Assembly (NCBI GenBank): GCA_902768435.1
Contig: CACXLJ010000030.1
Location: forward strand, 1 to 42,548
DNA: 42,548 nucleotides
Reading direction: 5' to 3'
DNA from: an uncultured Bacteroidales bacterium
Lineage (GTDB): Bacteria; Bacteroidota; Bacteroidia; Bacteroidales; Muribaculaceae
The notes below the pieces were generated by a model. That model was given only the letters and a program-made list of their open reading frames with translations, did no database searches and was not told the origin of the DNA. Shown piece after piece: positions 31,004-39,952 of this stretch. The number at the start of each line of letters is the position of its first letter. The first letter of the stretch is position 1. Made by a program: the position numbers and the translations under genes.

Positions 31004-31750
31004 ATGGAAATCAAAGCAATCCGCATGTTCGATGGTGGTTTCATGAACCAGCCGTTCGCTTTTGGTGGCGAAGAAGGGCGTGAAGCGTTCGACGAACAAA
31101 TCATCTACCGCAGCAGTCTGCAGAACTTCCTCATCGACACCGGCGACGAGGTGATACTCATCGACACCGGTTTCAAGGCCGACTTCGCAGCGCCACCCAA
31201 GAAATTTGGGGCACCGCTCTATATGGGCGACAAGGTGGCCGACTATATGGATGCGTTTGCTGCAACAGGCTACAAACCCGAACAGGTGACCAAGATTCTC
31301 ATCACCCACAAGCACAACGACCATAGCGACTGCATCGGCGAGTTTCCCAATGCCAAGGTGTACATCTCGCCCGAAGATGCCGATGCAATGAAGCTGGAAG
31401 GCGACAACATCGTTCGTGCGCAGTACGGGCAGGCCTACCACAACTTCCCCAATGCGATGCAGGTGGCCGACGGGCTTTGGTTCATCGAGGCCAAGGGACA
31501 CACCAAGGGCAACAGCATTGCCATTCTGGAGCACGACGGCCTCTACTACATGTTCCATGGCGATGTTACCTACTGCGATGCTGCATTGAAGGCCAACAAG
31601 CTCTCGATTGTCTTCGAGGACCCGGCAGCAGCCCGCACAACCCTCGACCGCGTTCGACAGTTCATCCTCGAGAATCCCACCGTCTATCTCTCAACTCACT
31701 GCCCCGAGGGCTACGAGAACCTGGAGTTGAAGCGTGTGATGAAACTCTAA
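31004..31750 (+). CDS. MBL-fold metallo-hydrolase
   Basis: The 248-residue cytosolic protein has the metallo-beta-lactamase zinc motif H102-x-H104-x-D106-H107 in THKHNDHSD, the preceding LIDTG strand, AKGHTKGN with a metal His, HGDV with the bridging Asp, and the final STHCPEG His. All ligands of a binuclear site are present. The family includes lactonases, glyoxalases and nucleases; the AHL-lactonase-like layout is closest, but specificity cannot be read. The ATG at 31004 is chosen because upstream in-frame codons are intergenic. A strong terminator follows. Confidence 0.88.
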   Translation: MEIKAIRMFDGGFMNQPFAFGGEEGREAFDEQIIYRSSLQNFLIDTGDEVILIDTGFKADFAAPPKKFGAPLYMGDKVADYMDAFAATGYKPEQVTKILITHKHNDHSDCIGEFPNAKVYISPEDADAMKLEGDNIVRAQYGQAYHNFPNAMQVADGLWFIEAKGHTKGNSIAILEHDGLYYMFHGDVTYCDAALKANKLSIVFEDPAAARTTLDRVRQFILENPTVYLSTHCPEGYENLELKRVMKL

Positions 31751-31777
31751 CTCACACATCGGCCAACTCACCACTAA

Positions 31778-31813
31778 CAGCAGTCTCACCACAACAGCGT
31801 GGCGAGACTGCTG
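31778..31813 (+). terminator. Intrinsic terminator after the MBL gene
   Basis: A 10-bp stem CAGCAGTCTC / GAGACTGCTG, extended by an ACC / GGC part, is followed by CTTTATTTC, 27 nt after the MBL stop. Confidence 0.72.
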
Positions 31814-31902
31814 CTTTATTTCATCATGTCTCTTTTTATGTTGAACTAATCCGCTCTGCTTTTTTTATGTTTATTTCATCAACCCTAATGCCTCACCCCA
31901 CG

Positions 31903-31977
31903 CTATTTCTTCTCGACGAGAGTGTCGTTCTCGTAGGCCGACCTGGGCGCCGAATATTGCTCAAGGGCCTTCTTGAG
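31903..31977 (-). pseudogene. Possible 3' remnant of a lost gene
   Basis: On the minus strand a 24-codon stretch (LKKALEQYSAPRSAYEN to a stop) has the codon bias of backbone genes but is preceded immediately by an in-frame stop. It reads like the tail of a deleted protein. The parent is not identified. It lies in the 445-bp gene-poor gap between the MBL terminator and the type III locus, suggesting that the island replaced its 5' part. Confidence 0.3.
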
Positions 31978-32033
31978 CTAATGCACAATCTGGATACAAA
32001 TATTAGACAGATCTCAATCAGCTTAATCCATAA

Positions 32034-32073
32034 TATCGCCATAATGCAATGAAATCAGAGCATTATGGCGATA
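32034..32073. repeat. 14-bp perfect inverted repeat upstream of the type III locus
   Basis: TATCGCCATAATGC and GCATTATGGCGATA (32034-32047 and 32060-32073) are separated by 12 nt. No T-run follows on either strand, so it is not a standard terminator. It sits about 115 nt before the first promoter of the restriction locus and could be an operator or an element end. Confidence 0.6.
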
Positions 32074-32185
32074 CATTAATACACATAAATTCTCAAGAAC
32101 CAACACCAACGCAACAAATTAAGAAGTTTTCCATAATAGACACCTTTTTCTCCACCAAAATACGCATCATTTCAAGAAAAATTCC

Positions 32186-32193
32186 TATCTTTG
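32186..32193 (+). promoter_or_regulatory. Promoter -7 box (TATCTTTG) at the head of the type III locus
   Basis: TATCTTTG fits TAnnTTTG. A possible ATG lies only 3 nt downstream (32197), so the first small ORF would need a leaderless message or a later start. Confidence 0.45.
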
Positions 32194-32196
32194 TAG

Positions 32197-32322
32197 ATGA
32201 TAGACAAACCAGCAAAAGACCAACGAGTAATAAAATATAACAAACTTCTTCGTCGTTCCATGAGCTTTGATAGGCTCACTGGCACTGCTCAGGAGTTTTG
32301 GTTTAAAATATATGAGCACTAA
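32197..32322 (+). CDS. Small ORF, 41 codons, at the head of the type III locus
   Basis: Encodes a basic peptide starting MIDKPAKDQRVIKYNK and ending AQEFWFKIYEH; the internal Met22 (ATG at 32260) is an alternative start with a more usual leader. Its stop overlaps the next small ORF by 11 bp, as in operons. No family is recognised. It may be a remnant of a longer gene. Confidence 0.35.
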   Translation: MIDKPAKDQRVIKYNKLLRRSMSFDRLTGTAQEFWFKIYEH

Positions 32323-32470
32323 ATTTTTTACAAACAATAATGGCAACACACTCTCCGAGCAAATCGTTGCCGACGAGCAGCGCAACAAACTGCTGCTCCA
32401 GATTGCCACGCTGGAGAATAAAATGAGAAAAGAAAGGCAGCCCAGGCGCAAGTTCGATTTGCACCAATAA
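32312..32470 (+). pseudogene. Remnant: helicase-type start joined to a DUF4391-type end
   Basis: The 52-codon ORF begins MSTKFFTNNNGNTL, like the first residues of SNF2/PLD helicases that head many Bacteroidetes type III restriction loci. It continues as QRNKLLLQIATLENKMRKERQ, like the helical C-terminus of DUF4391 proteins that follow such helicases. I infer an in-frame deletion that removed nearly all of both genes and left their outer ends fused. Both similarities are short and from memory, so the call is moderate. It is 30 bp upstream of the DinD-like gene. Confidence 0.42.
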
Positions 32471-32500
32471 ATATAAATATTAGAATTCAGACTATAAATT

Positions 32501-33343
32501 ATGAAAAGAGAAATTGTTTCGCAGTTGTACAATACATTTGAGCAAGCCGCACTTGATATTGACGGTGTGGAATGCTGGAGTGCCCGTGAATTACAGCAAC
32601 TACTGGGTTATTCCAAATGGGAGAATTTCACAAAAGTGATTGATAAGGCTAAAGATGCCTGTACCAATGTTGGTCAGAGTGTTGCCGACCATTTTCCTGA
32701 CGTCAGGAAAATGGTCTCTTTGGGTAGTGGAGCCGAGCGTGAAATTGATGATGTAATGCTCACTCGATATGCGTGTTACCTTGTCGCCCAGAACGGCGAT
32801 CCACGTAAAGAGCAGGTTGCTTTTGCACAAACTTATTTTGCTGTCCAGACTCGCCGTGCCGAACTTATAGAGCAACGATTGTTGGAAGTGGAGCGCGTTA
32901 AGGCTCGCATAAAATTGCAGGAAACAGAAAAGAAACTTTCAGGAGTTTTATATGAGCGTGGTGTAAATGACAGAACCTTTGCTGTAATTCGTTCCAAAGG
33001 TGACCAAGCGCTATTTCGTGTAAATACAGCGACCATGAAGCGCAGGATGGGAGTTCCTGCAAGCCGCCCTTTAGCTGACTTTCTGCCAACAATTAGCATT
33101 AAGGCAAAAGACTTTGCAGCAGAGATGACAAGCATGAATGTGCAGACAAAAGACTTGCAGGGTGAAACTGCAATTACTCGAGAGCATGTCGATAATAATG
33201 CTGCCGTTCGCAAGATGCTCACAGAGCGAGGTATTATTCCTGAAGTCCTTCAACCAGCCGAAGATGTAAAGAAAGTTGAAAGAAGGCTTCGTGGTGAAGA
33301 AAAAAAGGCTTTAGAGAATAAAAACAATCAAAAGAAGAAATAA
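32501..33343 (+). CDS. dinD: DinD-like (DNA-damage-inducible protein D / BRO-type) protein
   Basis: The 280-residue protein has an N-terminal BRO/DinD-type region ([18 protein letters not shown], then [28 protein letters not shown]) and the [20 protein letters not shown] block typical of DinD. E. coli DinD inhibits RecA filaments; here it accompanies a type III restriction-modification locus, a common association in Bacteroidetes. Length matches the family, with a Lys-rich tail. Its stop overlaps the ATG of a 21-codon ORF (TAATG). The activity of this homologue is inferred. Confidence 0.85.
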   Translation: MKREIVSQLYNTFEQAALDIDGVECWSARELQQLLGYSKWENFTKVIDKAKDACTNVGQSVADHFPDVRKMVSLGSGAEREIDDVMLTRYACYLVAQNGDPRKEQVAFAQTYFAVQTRRAELIEQRLLEVERVKARIKLQETEKKLSGVLYERGVNDRTFAVIRSKGDQALFRVNTATMKRRMGVPASRPLADFLPTISIKAKDFAAEMTSMNVQTKDLQGETAITREHVDNNAAVRKMLTERGIIPEVLQPAEDVKKVERRLRGEEKKALENKNNQKKK

Positions 33344-33408
33344 TGGAGCAACCTCAAAACAACTTTGAGCAATATATAGTAATTTCCAAATTGAAAGGCA
33401 AATTATGA
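33343..33408 (+). CDS. 21-codon ORF coupled at both ends
   Basis: It starts at the TAATG overlap with the DinD-like stop and ends in an ATGA overlap with the next gene's start. It encodes a short peptide ([13 protein letters not shown]...). It could pass ribosomes from dinD to the next gene, or be a remnant. Peptide function unknown. Confidence 0.38.
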   Translation: MEQPQNNFEQYIVISKLKGKL

Positions 33409-34079
33409 TTTCTGGCAAATTAACAAAATCCCTTTTAGAGACACTTAAAAGTAGCAGTCTCATGGCTTTGTCTAAAGACGCTCTTGAAGTCTCAATTGAC
33501 CAACTACTCTCTGATGGCATACTAAAAGATATTCCAATAGTTGGCACAATCTCAAATGTTTTTGGAGTCACTAATAGCATCAACAACTATCTTTTCACAA
33601 AAAAACTTCTTCGTTTCCTTTATGAGATCAAAGATATCCCGATAGGACAACGTGGGAAAATGATTTCCAAGATTGATAATAACATTAAATATCGCAATAG
33701 AATTGGAGAATATTTGTTATTTCTGATAAACCATTGTGAGGATGATACTAAAGCTGGCTTATTGAGTTGGGGATTTCGTTCATTTTTACAAGACAAAATT
33801 TCTTTTGAAAACTTTCAAAGAATCGCTAATATTATAAATCATCTTTCACTTATTGATTTTAAAGACTTTATTAATTCGGATGAATTCGGTGAAGATAGGT
33901 CAATTTATATTGGCTGTGGTTTACTGTTTGTATACTCTGATACTCCATCCATTGAACGCGGTACAGAGTATGGGGAACCCGAATTCTTTGTTAACGGAGG
34001 TGAAACAAATGTTTGCATTACTGATATTGGACATTTAGTAAAAGAAATATATAAAGACTACAAATATGAAGCAACTTAA
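33405..34079 (+). CDS. Hypothetical AT-rich gene in the type III locus
   Basis: The 224-residue protein has a hydrophobic patch about residues 36-60 (LKDIPIVGTISNVFGV) before KLLRFLYEI, giving a membrane-associating helix pair, then a mostly helical body. It resembles small uncharacterised proteins often seen in defence loci, but I cannot name a family. Its last 14 bp overlap the start of mod, so it is co-translated with the methyltransferase. It is markedly AT-rich compared with the mod ends and res, suggesting separate acquisition. An immunity or effector accessory role is possible but unproven. Confidence 0.68.
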   Translation: MISGKLTKSLLETLKSSSLMALSKDALEVSIDQLLSDGILKDIPIVGTISNVFGVTNSINNYLFTKKLLRFLYEIKDIPIGQRGKMISKIDNNIKYRNRIGEYLLFLINHCEDDTKAGLLSWGFRSFLQDKISFENFQRIANIINHLSLIDFKDFINSDEFGEDRSIYIGCGLLFVYSDTPSIERGTEYGEPEFFVNGGETNVCITDIGHLVKEIYKDYKYEAT

Positions 34080-36003
34080 AATGCATAGTGTTAATGGTGT
34101 AGAGCAGAATCTTGAACGACTTGCGGCTTTGTTTCCTAACTGCGTGACGGAAACTACCGACGAGCAGGGCAACGTGCGGCTCGCCGTTGACTTCGACAAA
34201 CTCCGAGTGGAGTTGGGAGAAGTGGTTGAGGGCAGCGAGGAACGCTACCAGTTCACATGGCCGGGCAAGCGTGAGGCCATCAGGCTGGCCAATTCACCCA
34301 TCGCAGCGACATTGAGACCCGTGCGTGAGGACAGCGTGGACTTCGACACCACGCAGAACCTCTACATCGAGGGCGACAACCTCGATGTGCTCAAACTCCT
34401 GCGTGAGACATACCTCGGCAAAGTCAAGATGATCTACATTGACCCGCCGTATAACACCGGCAACGACTTCGTTTACGAAGACGATTTCTCGCAGACATCA
34501 GAAGACTACCTCGCCAACAGTGGACAGTATGACGAGCAAGGCAACCGCCTTGTCGCCAACACCGAGAGCAACGGACGCTTTCACACCGACTGGCTCAACA
34601 TGATATACCCTCGCCTCAAAGTCGCCCGTGACCTCCTCGCCGACGACGGAGTAATCTTTATCTCCATCGATGACAATGAAGTCGAAAACTTGAAGAAAGT
34701 CTGCAACGAAATCTTTGGCACCAATAATTTCTTTTCTCAAACCATTATTCGTTCAAATAGTCGTGGTCAAACGTATAAGCAAATAGCCCGAACTCATGAG
34801 TATTTGTTGATTTTCACAAAATCTGACTTAACCGAACTATTTGAGTTGGAGAAGGATTTAGATAATTCTGACCTCAATCTCACAGATGACATTAGCTGTT
34901 TTAATATTCGAGAACTGCGTAACCGCAATCCTAAATTTGGCAGACACAATCGCCCAGGCTTATTCTTCCCAATTTACATCAACACAAACATTGTTGACAA
35001 AGATGGTTTTCACCCTGTTTCACTTACTGCTTCGGAAGAATACAGTGTAGAGATATTACCGTATAACTCGGAGGGCCGAGAAAGTTGCTGGCGTTGGGGA
35101 AAGCCTAAGTGCAAGGACAACATCTCATCGAATACGTTAAGAAGCAATCTTATAGCTAAGCCTAAAAATGGCGGAGGTTATAATATTTACGAGAAATACA
35201 GAAAAACCACATATAAACCCAAATCCATTTGGGATGATAATGTTTTTTTGACAGAAACTGGCACCGTTGAGATGAAATCGCTTGGTTTTACTAAAGAATT
35301 TGATTTCCCAAAGCCAGTTAATTTAATAAAACGTTGTATTGAGCTTTCGTCTAAAGAAGATGATATTATTCTTGACTTCTTCAGTGGCAGTGCAACAACG
35401 GCTCACGCCGTGATGCAGCTGAATGTCGAAGACTGTGGCAATCGCAAGTTCATCATGGTACAACTACCCGAAGTGACCGAAGAAAAAAGCGAAGCACGCA
35501 AGGTTGGCTATGCCAATATCTGCGAGATTGGCAAGGAACGCATCCGCCGTGCAGGTAAGAAAATCAAGTCAGAGCACCCCGAGGCTAAAGACCTTGACAT
35601 CGGTTTCCGTGTGCTGCGCCTCGACAGCAGCAACATGGAAGATATTTACTACACACCCGACAAGTTTGACGAGGCCAACCTGTTCAATATGGTTGACAAC
35701 GTGAAGACCGACCGCAATGAAGAAGACTTGCTGTTCCAAGTCATGCTTGAGCTTGACGTGCCTCTTTCTGCCTCAATCGTTGTTGAACAGCTCGCCGGAA
35801 AACGAGTGTTCAATGTGAGCGACGGCCACCTCATTGCCACCTTCGACAAGGATGTCAATGAGAGTACCGTCACCGAAATTGCTAAGCGCAAACCGAACTT
35901 CTTCGTTATGCGCGACGCAAGCGCCGCCAACGACAACGTGCTCGACAACTTCGAGCAAATCTTCCGTCACTATTCACCCGATACCATCTGCAAAATCCTT
36001 TGA
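34066..36003 (+). CDS. mod: Type III restriction-modification system, DNA adenine methyltransferase (Mod)
   Basis: The 645-residue N6-adenine (beta-class) methyltransferase has catalytic motif IV DPPY (126-129, in YIDPPYNTG) near the N-terminus and the SAM-binding motif FFSGSAT (438-444) later, the order expected for Mod. Between them lies the target recognition domain (about residues 220-430), where the DNA turns visibly AT-rich and then returns to GC-rich. Mod sets the recognition sequence and protects host DNA; with Res it forms the nuclease complex. Length is normal and no frameshift is visible. It is followed by an Abi_C-type gene instead of directly by res. Confidence 0.95.
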   Translation: MKQLKMHSVNGVEQNLERLAALFPNCVTETTDEQGNVRLAVDFDKLRVELGEVVEGSEERYQFTWPGKREAIRLANSPIAATLRPVREDSVDFDTTQNLYIEGDNLDVLKLLRETYLGKVKMIYIDPPYNTGNDFVYEDDFSQTSEDYLANSGQYDEQGNRLVANTESNGRFHTDWLNMIYPRLKVARDLLADDGVIFISIDDNEVENLKKVCNEIFGTNNFFSQTIIRSNSRGQTYKQIARTHEYLLIFTKSDLTELFELEKDLDNSDLNLTDDISCFNIRELRNRNPKFGRHNRPGLFFPIYINTNIVDKDGFHPVSLTASEEYSVEILPYNSEGRESCWRWGKPKCKDNISSNTLRSNLIAKPKNGGGYNIYEKYRKTTYKPKSIWDDNVFLTETGTVEMKSLGFTKEFDFPKPVNLIKRCIELSSKEDDIILDFFSGSATTAHAVMQLNVEDCGNRKFIMVQLPEVTEEKSEARKVGYANICEIGKERIRRAGKKIKSEHPEAKDLDIGFRVLRLDSSNMEDIYYTPDKFDEANLFNMVDNVKTDRNEEDLLFQVMLELDVPLSASIVVEQLAGKRVFNVSDGHLIATFDKDVNESTVTEIAKRKPNFFVMRDASAANDNVLDNFEQIFRHYSPDTICKIL

Positions 36004-36013
36004 TACTATTACT

Positions 36014-36847
36014 ATGACTAATATTGAGAAAGGGATATTTTTGAAATTATTTGTTCGTGATGGTTACGTCTTGGACTTCTCAACCTCGGAGTTCGACACT
36101 TTTAGTATGGCAAGCATTGGCACTCCATTATGTTCAAAATACAAGCAATCAAAAGGGAAGTCTCTAACTGCTTTTATCAATGACGCGACATCTGAATTAT
36201 CAACTAAGTTGCTTCTTGATTTGCTGAGTTATTATGAAACCAGCTATCCCAATTTTGAAAAAGAACGAGATGGGATTAATGATCCTTATGCTTTAGTAAC
36301 TCAAGATAATACAGTTTATCAAAAACTATATGCTCAATGTAAAGAGATCGCTTGTGGATTATCTCCTAATCAGTTCTCTGATTCAATGACAAGCACTTTG
36401 AAAGAGGCGTTCTCAAGCGATTATATCAATAAGCAGCTAAGTATTATGCTTGAAAACCAAGCGACGAATCCAACAGAGTCTATTGGAAAAGCGAAAGAAC
36501 TAATAGAGAGTTGTTGTGAAACTATCTTAGAAAGAAGTAGTGTTGCTATTAATAAAGATTGGAAATTAAACAACCTTGTTGATGAAACCATGAAATTATT
36601 GAAAGTTACACCAGATCACGTTCCTGAAACTGCAAAGGAAGCCAAGGCCATCAAGGCTATTCTTGGCAGTCTAAAAGGAATAGCCTCAAATATTGCTATC
36701 ATTCGGAATGCGTATGGTAGTGGTCATGGAAAAAGTGACAGCTATAAAGGTTTGCAGGAACGACATGCAAAACTGGCAATAGGCAGTAGTATAACGTTAG
36801 TGAATTTCCTTTGGGATTCGTTTGAACGACAAAATGGGAAGCAATGA
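36014..36847 (+). CDS. Abi_C-domain (abortive-infection-like) protein inserted between mod and res
   Basis: The 277-residue protein has at its C-terminus RNAYGSGHGKSD (from R231) followed by RHAKLAIGSSITLVNFLW, the signature of the abortive infection C-terminal domain (Abi_C). The N-terminal 200 residues are helical and unrecognised. The ATG at 36014 is 10 nt after the mod stop; earlier in-frame codons lie inside mod. Its stop overlaps the res start (ATGA), so it is embedded in the operon. The gene is AT-rich relative to both neighbours, suggesting insertion of a separate defence gene. Its trigger and target are unknown. Confidence 0.8.
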   Translation: MTNIEKGIFLKLFVRDGYVLDFSTSEFDTFSMASIGTPLCSKYKQSKGKSLTAFINDATSELSTKLLLDLLSYYETSYPNFEKERDGINDPYALVTQDNTVYQKLYAQCKEIACGLSPNQFSDSMTSTLKEAFSSDYINKQLSIMLENQATNPTESIGKAKELIESCCETILERSSVAINKDWKLNNLVDETMKLLKVTPDHVPETAKEAKAIKAILGSLKGIASNIAIIRNAYGSGHGKSDSYKGLQERHAKLAIGSSITLVNFLWDSFERQNGKQ

Positions 36848-39800
36848 AGTTTAAATTCAAGATACAACAATATCAGACCGACGCAGTGGAGAATACCGTT
36901 GCGGTGTTCAACGGTCAGCCCAGTTACAGCACGGCGATGAAGTACCGCCGCGACTTGGGCAAACAGGGCGGCATACGTTTTGAGGATGACGATGCAGGTT
37001 TCCGCAACCGCGATGTGGAGCTGTCAAGCAAGCAATTGCTTGACAACATCAATACGGTGCAGATTGCGTCGCTCATTCAGCCCTCGACACATCTTGCACA
37101 AGGCAATGGTGCCGTGTCGCTCGATATTGAGATGGAAACTGGCACCGGCAAGACCTACGTTTATATCAAAACGATGTTTGAACTCAACAAACGCTACGGC
37201 TGGAGCAAGTTCATCATCGTGGTGCCAAGTATCGCCATCCGCGAGGGTGTTGCCAAGAGTTTTGCTATGCTTGAAGAACACTTCATGCAGTATTACGGCA
37301 AAAAGGCTCGCTGGTTCATATACAACAGCGGCAACCTGCAACAGCTTGACCAGTTCAGTAGCGACGCTGGCTTGAATGCTATGATTATCAACACCCAAGC
37401 CTTTGCATCGTCGCTCAAAGAAGGTGGACGTAGCAAGGACAGCTTGATTATCTACAGCAAGCGTGACGAGTTCGCCAGCCGTCGCCCCATCGACGTGATA
37501 GCAGCTAACCGCCCAATCATCATCATGGACGAGCCGCAGAAGATGGAAGGTGCGGCAACGCAGAGCGGTCTGAGACGCTTCAATCCGTTGTTCACGCTCA
37601 ACTACTCGGCGACCCACAAGACGTCGCATGACACCATCTACGCCCTCGACGCGCTCGACGCATACCGTCAGCGGCTCGTCAAGCGTATTCACGTCAAGGG
37701 CTTCGAGGTGAAGAACCTGCGAGGCACAAGCGGCTATCTCTATCTTGACAACGTGGAGTTATCACCAAAGAAACCGCCGCTGGCCCGCATTGAATTAGAG
37801 TTAAAGACCGCTTTGGGTGCAATCTCCCGAAAGGTCAAGAAGTTCAACGTGGGCGATGACTTGAAAGTGGAATCTGGAGGACTGGCTGAATACGACGGCT
37901 ACACAGTAAGTGAAATTTCGCCCAAAGGCTATGTCGTGTTCACCAACGGCGTGCGCATTGACAAAGGACAGGTCGTTGGCGACACCAACGCCGAGACCAT
38001 GCAGCGCGTGCAAATCCGTGAAACTATCAAATCGCACTTCGAGAAAGAACGCGAACTTTTCAAGCGTGGCATCAAGTGCCTGTCGCTGTTCTTTATCGAC
38101 GAGGTAGCACACTACCGCCAGTATGATGCCGATGGCAACGAAGTCAAGGGCATATTCCAAATAATCTTCGAGGAGGAGTATTCGCGGCTTGTGCAGCATG
38201 AGTTCCACATCTTCGATGAAAAATACAACGAATACCTGCGCCGCTTCACTGCTCACGACGTACACCGTGGCTATTTCTCCATCGACAAGAAAGGCCGCTC
38301 CGTCAACAGCCATGTAGGGCGTGGCACCGACATCAGCGATGATATTAGTGCCTACGACCTTATCTTGAAAAACAAGGAACGCTTGTTGAGCTTCGAGGAA
38401 CCCACTCGCTTCATTTTCTCGCACTCCGCTCTGCGTGAGGGCTGGGATAATCCCAACGTGTTCCAGATCTGCACCCTGCGCCACAGCAATTCCGCCGTCG
38501 CCAAGCGGCAGGAAGTGGGGCGCGGTCTGCGTATCTGCGTTGACCGCACTGGCGCACGGCAAGACCTTGAAACACTCGGCGAGGACGTTCACAAGGTGAA
38601 CCGCCTGACCGTGATTGCCAACGAGAGTTACGCCAGTTTCACCGACGCTCTCCAGAAAGAAACTCGCGAGGTGCTTCGTGAACGCGCTCGCGTGGCAAGC
38701 ATTGAATACTTCACTGGCAAGAAAATCAAGACTGCCGACGGCGACATTCACACCATTGATGAGCGTGAGGCATCACGCATCATGGTTTATCTTGAAGATA
38801 ACGACTACATCGACGAGAAAGGTTTCCTCACGCCGAAGTATCATGCCGATGTCGCAGCCGAGCAACAAGCACCATACGGCGCAAAGCTGGCACCCATCGC
38901 AGAGGGCGTAACCGCCTTGATACAGTCTATCTTCGACGATAACGCACTTGCCGACATGATTGTCGAGGAGAAACCAAGTGCCGTGACCAATGCGCTCAAC
39001 GAAAATTTCTACCGTGATGAGTTCAAGGCGTTATGGAAAGAAATCAATCATCAGTACGTCTATACCGTCAGCTATGACAGCGACGAATTGATTAAGAACG
39101 CCATTCTTCACCTCAATGCAGAATTGTCGGTGAACGTGCTTCGCTATATCAAGGTTGAGGGGCAGCAGGACGATGAAGATGTTACCAAATTCGGCGACAC
39201 TACATCGCAAAGCGAGCAACTGACCGAGGTTTGCACCTCGACTGTGCCATACGACCTCGTGGGCGACATCGCACGTGGCGCACGCCTCACTCGCCGCTCT
39301 GTAGTGAAGATTCTCCAGGGCTTGAACCTAAGCAAAATAGCTCTATTCAAAAACAACCCTGAAGAATTTATCCGCAACGTCATTAGTATCATCAAAGAAC
39401 AGAAGGCCTCGATGATAGTGGAACACATCCACTACCGAATGACCGAGGGAACTTATGACAGCGACATCTTCACGGCACACAGCCGTGCCGACTTCACTTC
39501 GGCATACGAAGCGAAAAAACACATCACCGACTATGTGGTGAGCGACAGCAAAGGAGAGCGTGAATTTGCCGAAGCACTTGACGAAGCCAACGAAGTTGTG
39601 GTTTACGCCAAGCTGCCACGCTCGTTCCAAATACCTACGCCAGTAGGCAATTATGCCCCCGACTGGGCAATTGCCATGCAACGAGGCGGCGTAAAGCATA
39701 TCTTCTTTATTGCCGAGACCAAAGGCTCACTACTCTCAATGGATATTACCCCCATCGAGAAAGCGAAGATTGACTGTTGTACCAAGTTGTTCAACGAAAT

Positions 39801-39876
39801 GTCAACCGCAAACGTCAAGTACTATCAAGTAGCGAAATACGAAGATCTCGTTGACAAAATGACCGCAATTAAATAA
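36844..39876 (+). CDS. res: Type III restriction enzyme, Res subunit (helicase-nuclease)
   Basis: The 1010-residue protein has SF2 helicase motifs: Walker A in METGTGKT (97-104), the motif II variant DEPQ (229-232), SATHK (motif III) and EVGRGLRI (motif VI). A C-terminal PD-(D/E)xK nuclease follows, with PDW (D940) and AETKG (E958, K960). Res uses ATP to communicate along DNA and cleaves when two unmethylated sites are met. Length and motif order are normal, so the enzyme looks active. It is translationally coupled to the Abi_C gene, and a terminator follows at 39953. Confidence 0.95.
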   Translation: MKFKFKIQQYQTDAVENTVAVFNGQPSYSTAMKYRRDLGKQGGIRFEDDDAGFRNRDVELSSKQLLDNINTVQIASLIQPSTHLAQGNGAVSLDIEMETGTGKTYVYIKTMFELNKRYGWSKFIIVVPSIAIREGVAKSFAMLEEHFMQYYGKKARWFIYNSGNLQQLDQFSSDAGLNAMIINTQAFASSLKEGGRSKDSLIIYSKRDEFASRRPIDVIAANRPIIIMDEPQKMEGAATQSGLRRFNPLFTLNYSATHKTSHDTIYALDALDAYRQRLVKRIHVKGFEVKNLRGTSGYLYLDNVELSPKKPPLARIELELKTALGAISRKVKKFNVGDDLKVESGGLAEYDGYTVSEISPKGYVVFTNGVRIDKGQVVGDTNAETMQRVQIRETIKSHFEKERELFKRGIKCLSLFFIDEVAHYRQYDADGNEVKGIFQIIFEEEYSRLVQHEFHIFDEKYNEYLRRFTAHDVHRGYFSIDKKGRSVNSHVGRGTDISDDISAYDLILKNKERLLSFEEPTRFIFSHSALREGWDNPNVFQICTLRHSNSAVAKRQEVGRGLRICVDRTGARQDLETLGEDVHKVNRLTVIANESYASFTDALQKETREVLRERARVASIEYFTGKKIKTADGDIHTIDEREASRIMVYLEDNDYIDEKGFLTPKYHADVAAEQQAPYGAKLAPIAEGVTALIQSIFDDNALADMIVEEKPSAVTNALNENFYRDEFKALWKEINHQYVYTVSYDSDELIKNAILHLNAELSVNVLRYIKVEGQQDDEDVTKFGDTTSQSEQLTEVCTSTVPYDLVGDIARGARLTRRSVVKILQGLNLSKIALFKNNPEEFIRNVISIIKEQKASMIVEHIHYRMTEGTYDSDIFTAHSRADFTSAYEAKKHITDYVVSDSKGEREFAEALDEANEVVVYAKLPRSFQIPTPVGNYAPDWAIAMQRGGVKHIFFIAETKGSLLSMDITPIEKAKIDCCTKLFNEMSTANVKYYQVAKYEDLVDKMTAIK

Positions 39877-39952
39877 GACAATTATTTGATATGGACGAAA
39901 TGCCGAGTAAAGAGCAATAATCTGAAAATATACGAGAATATAATGAAAAAAG

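Noticed and set aside
33120..36003. Phase-variable simple repeats in mod or its promoter
   Set aside because: No long homopolymer or tandem tetranucleotide tract is visible near or in mod, so length-based phase variation is not supported.
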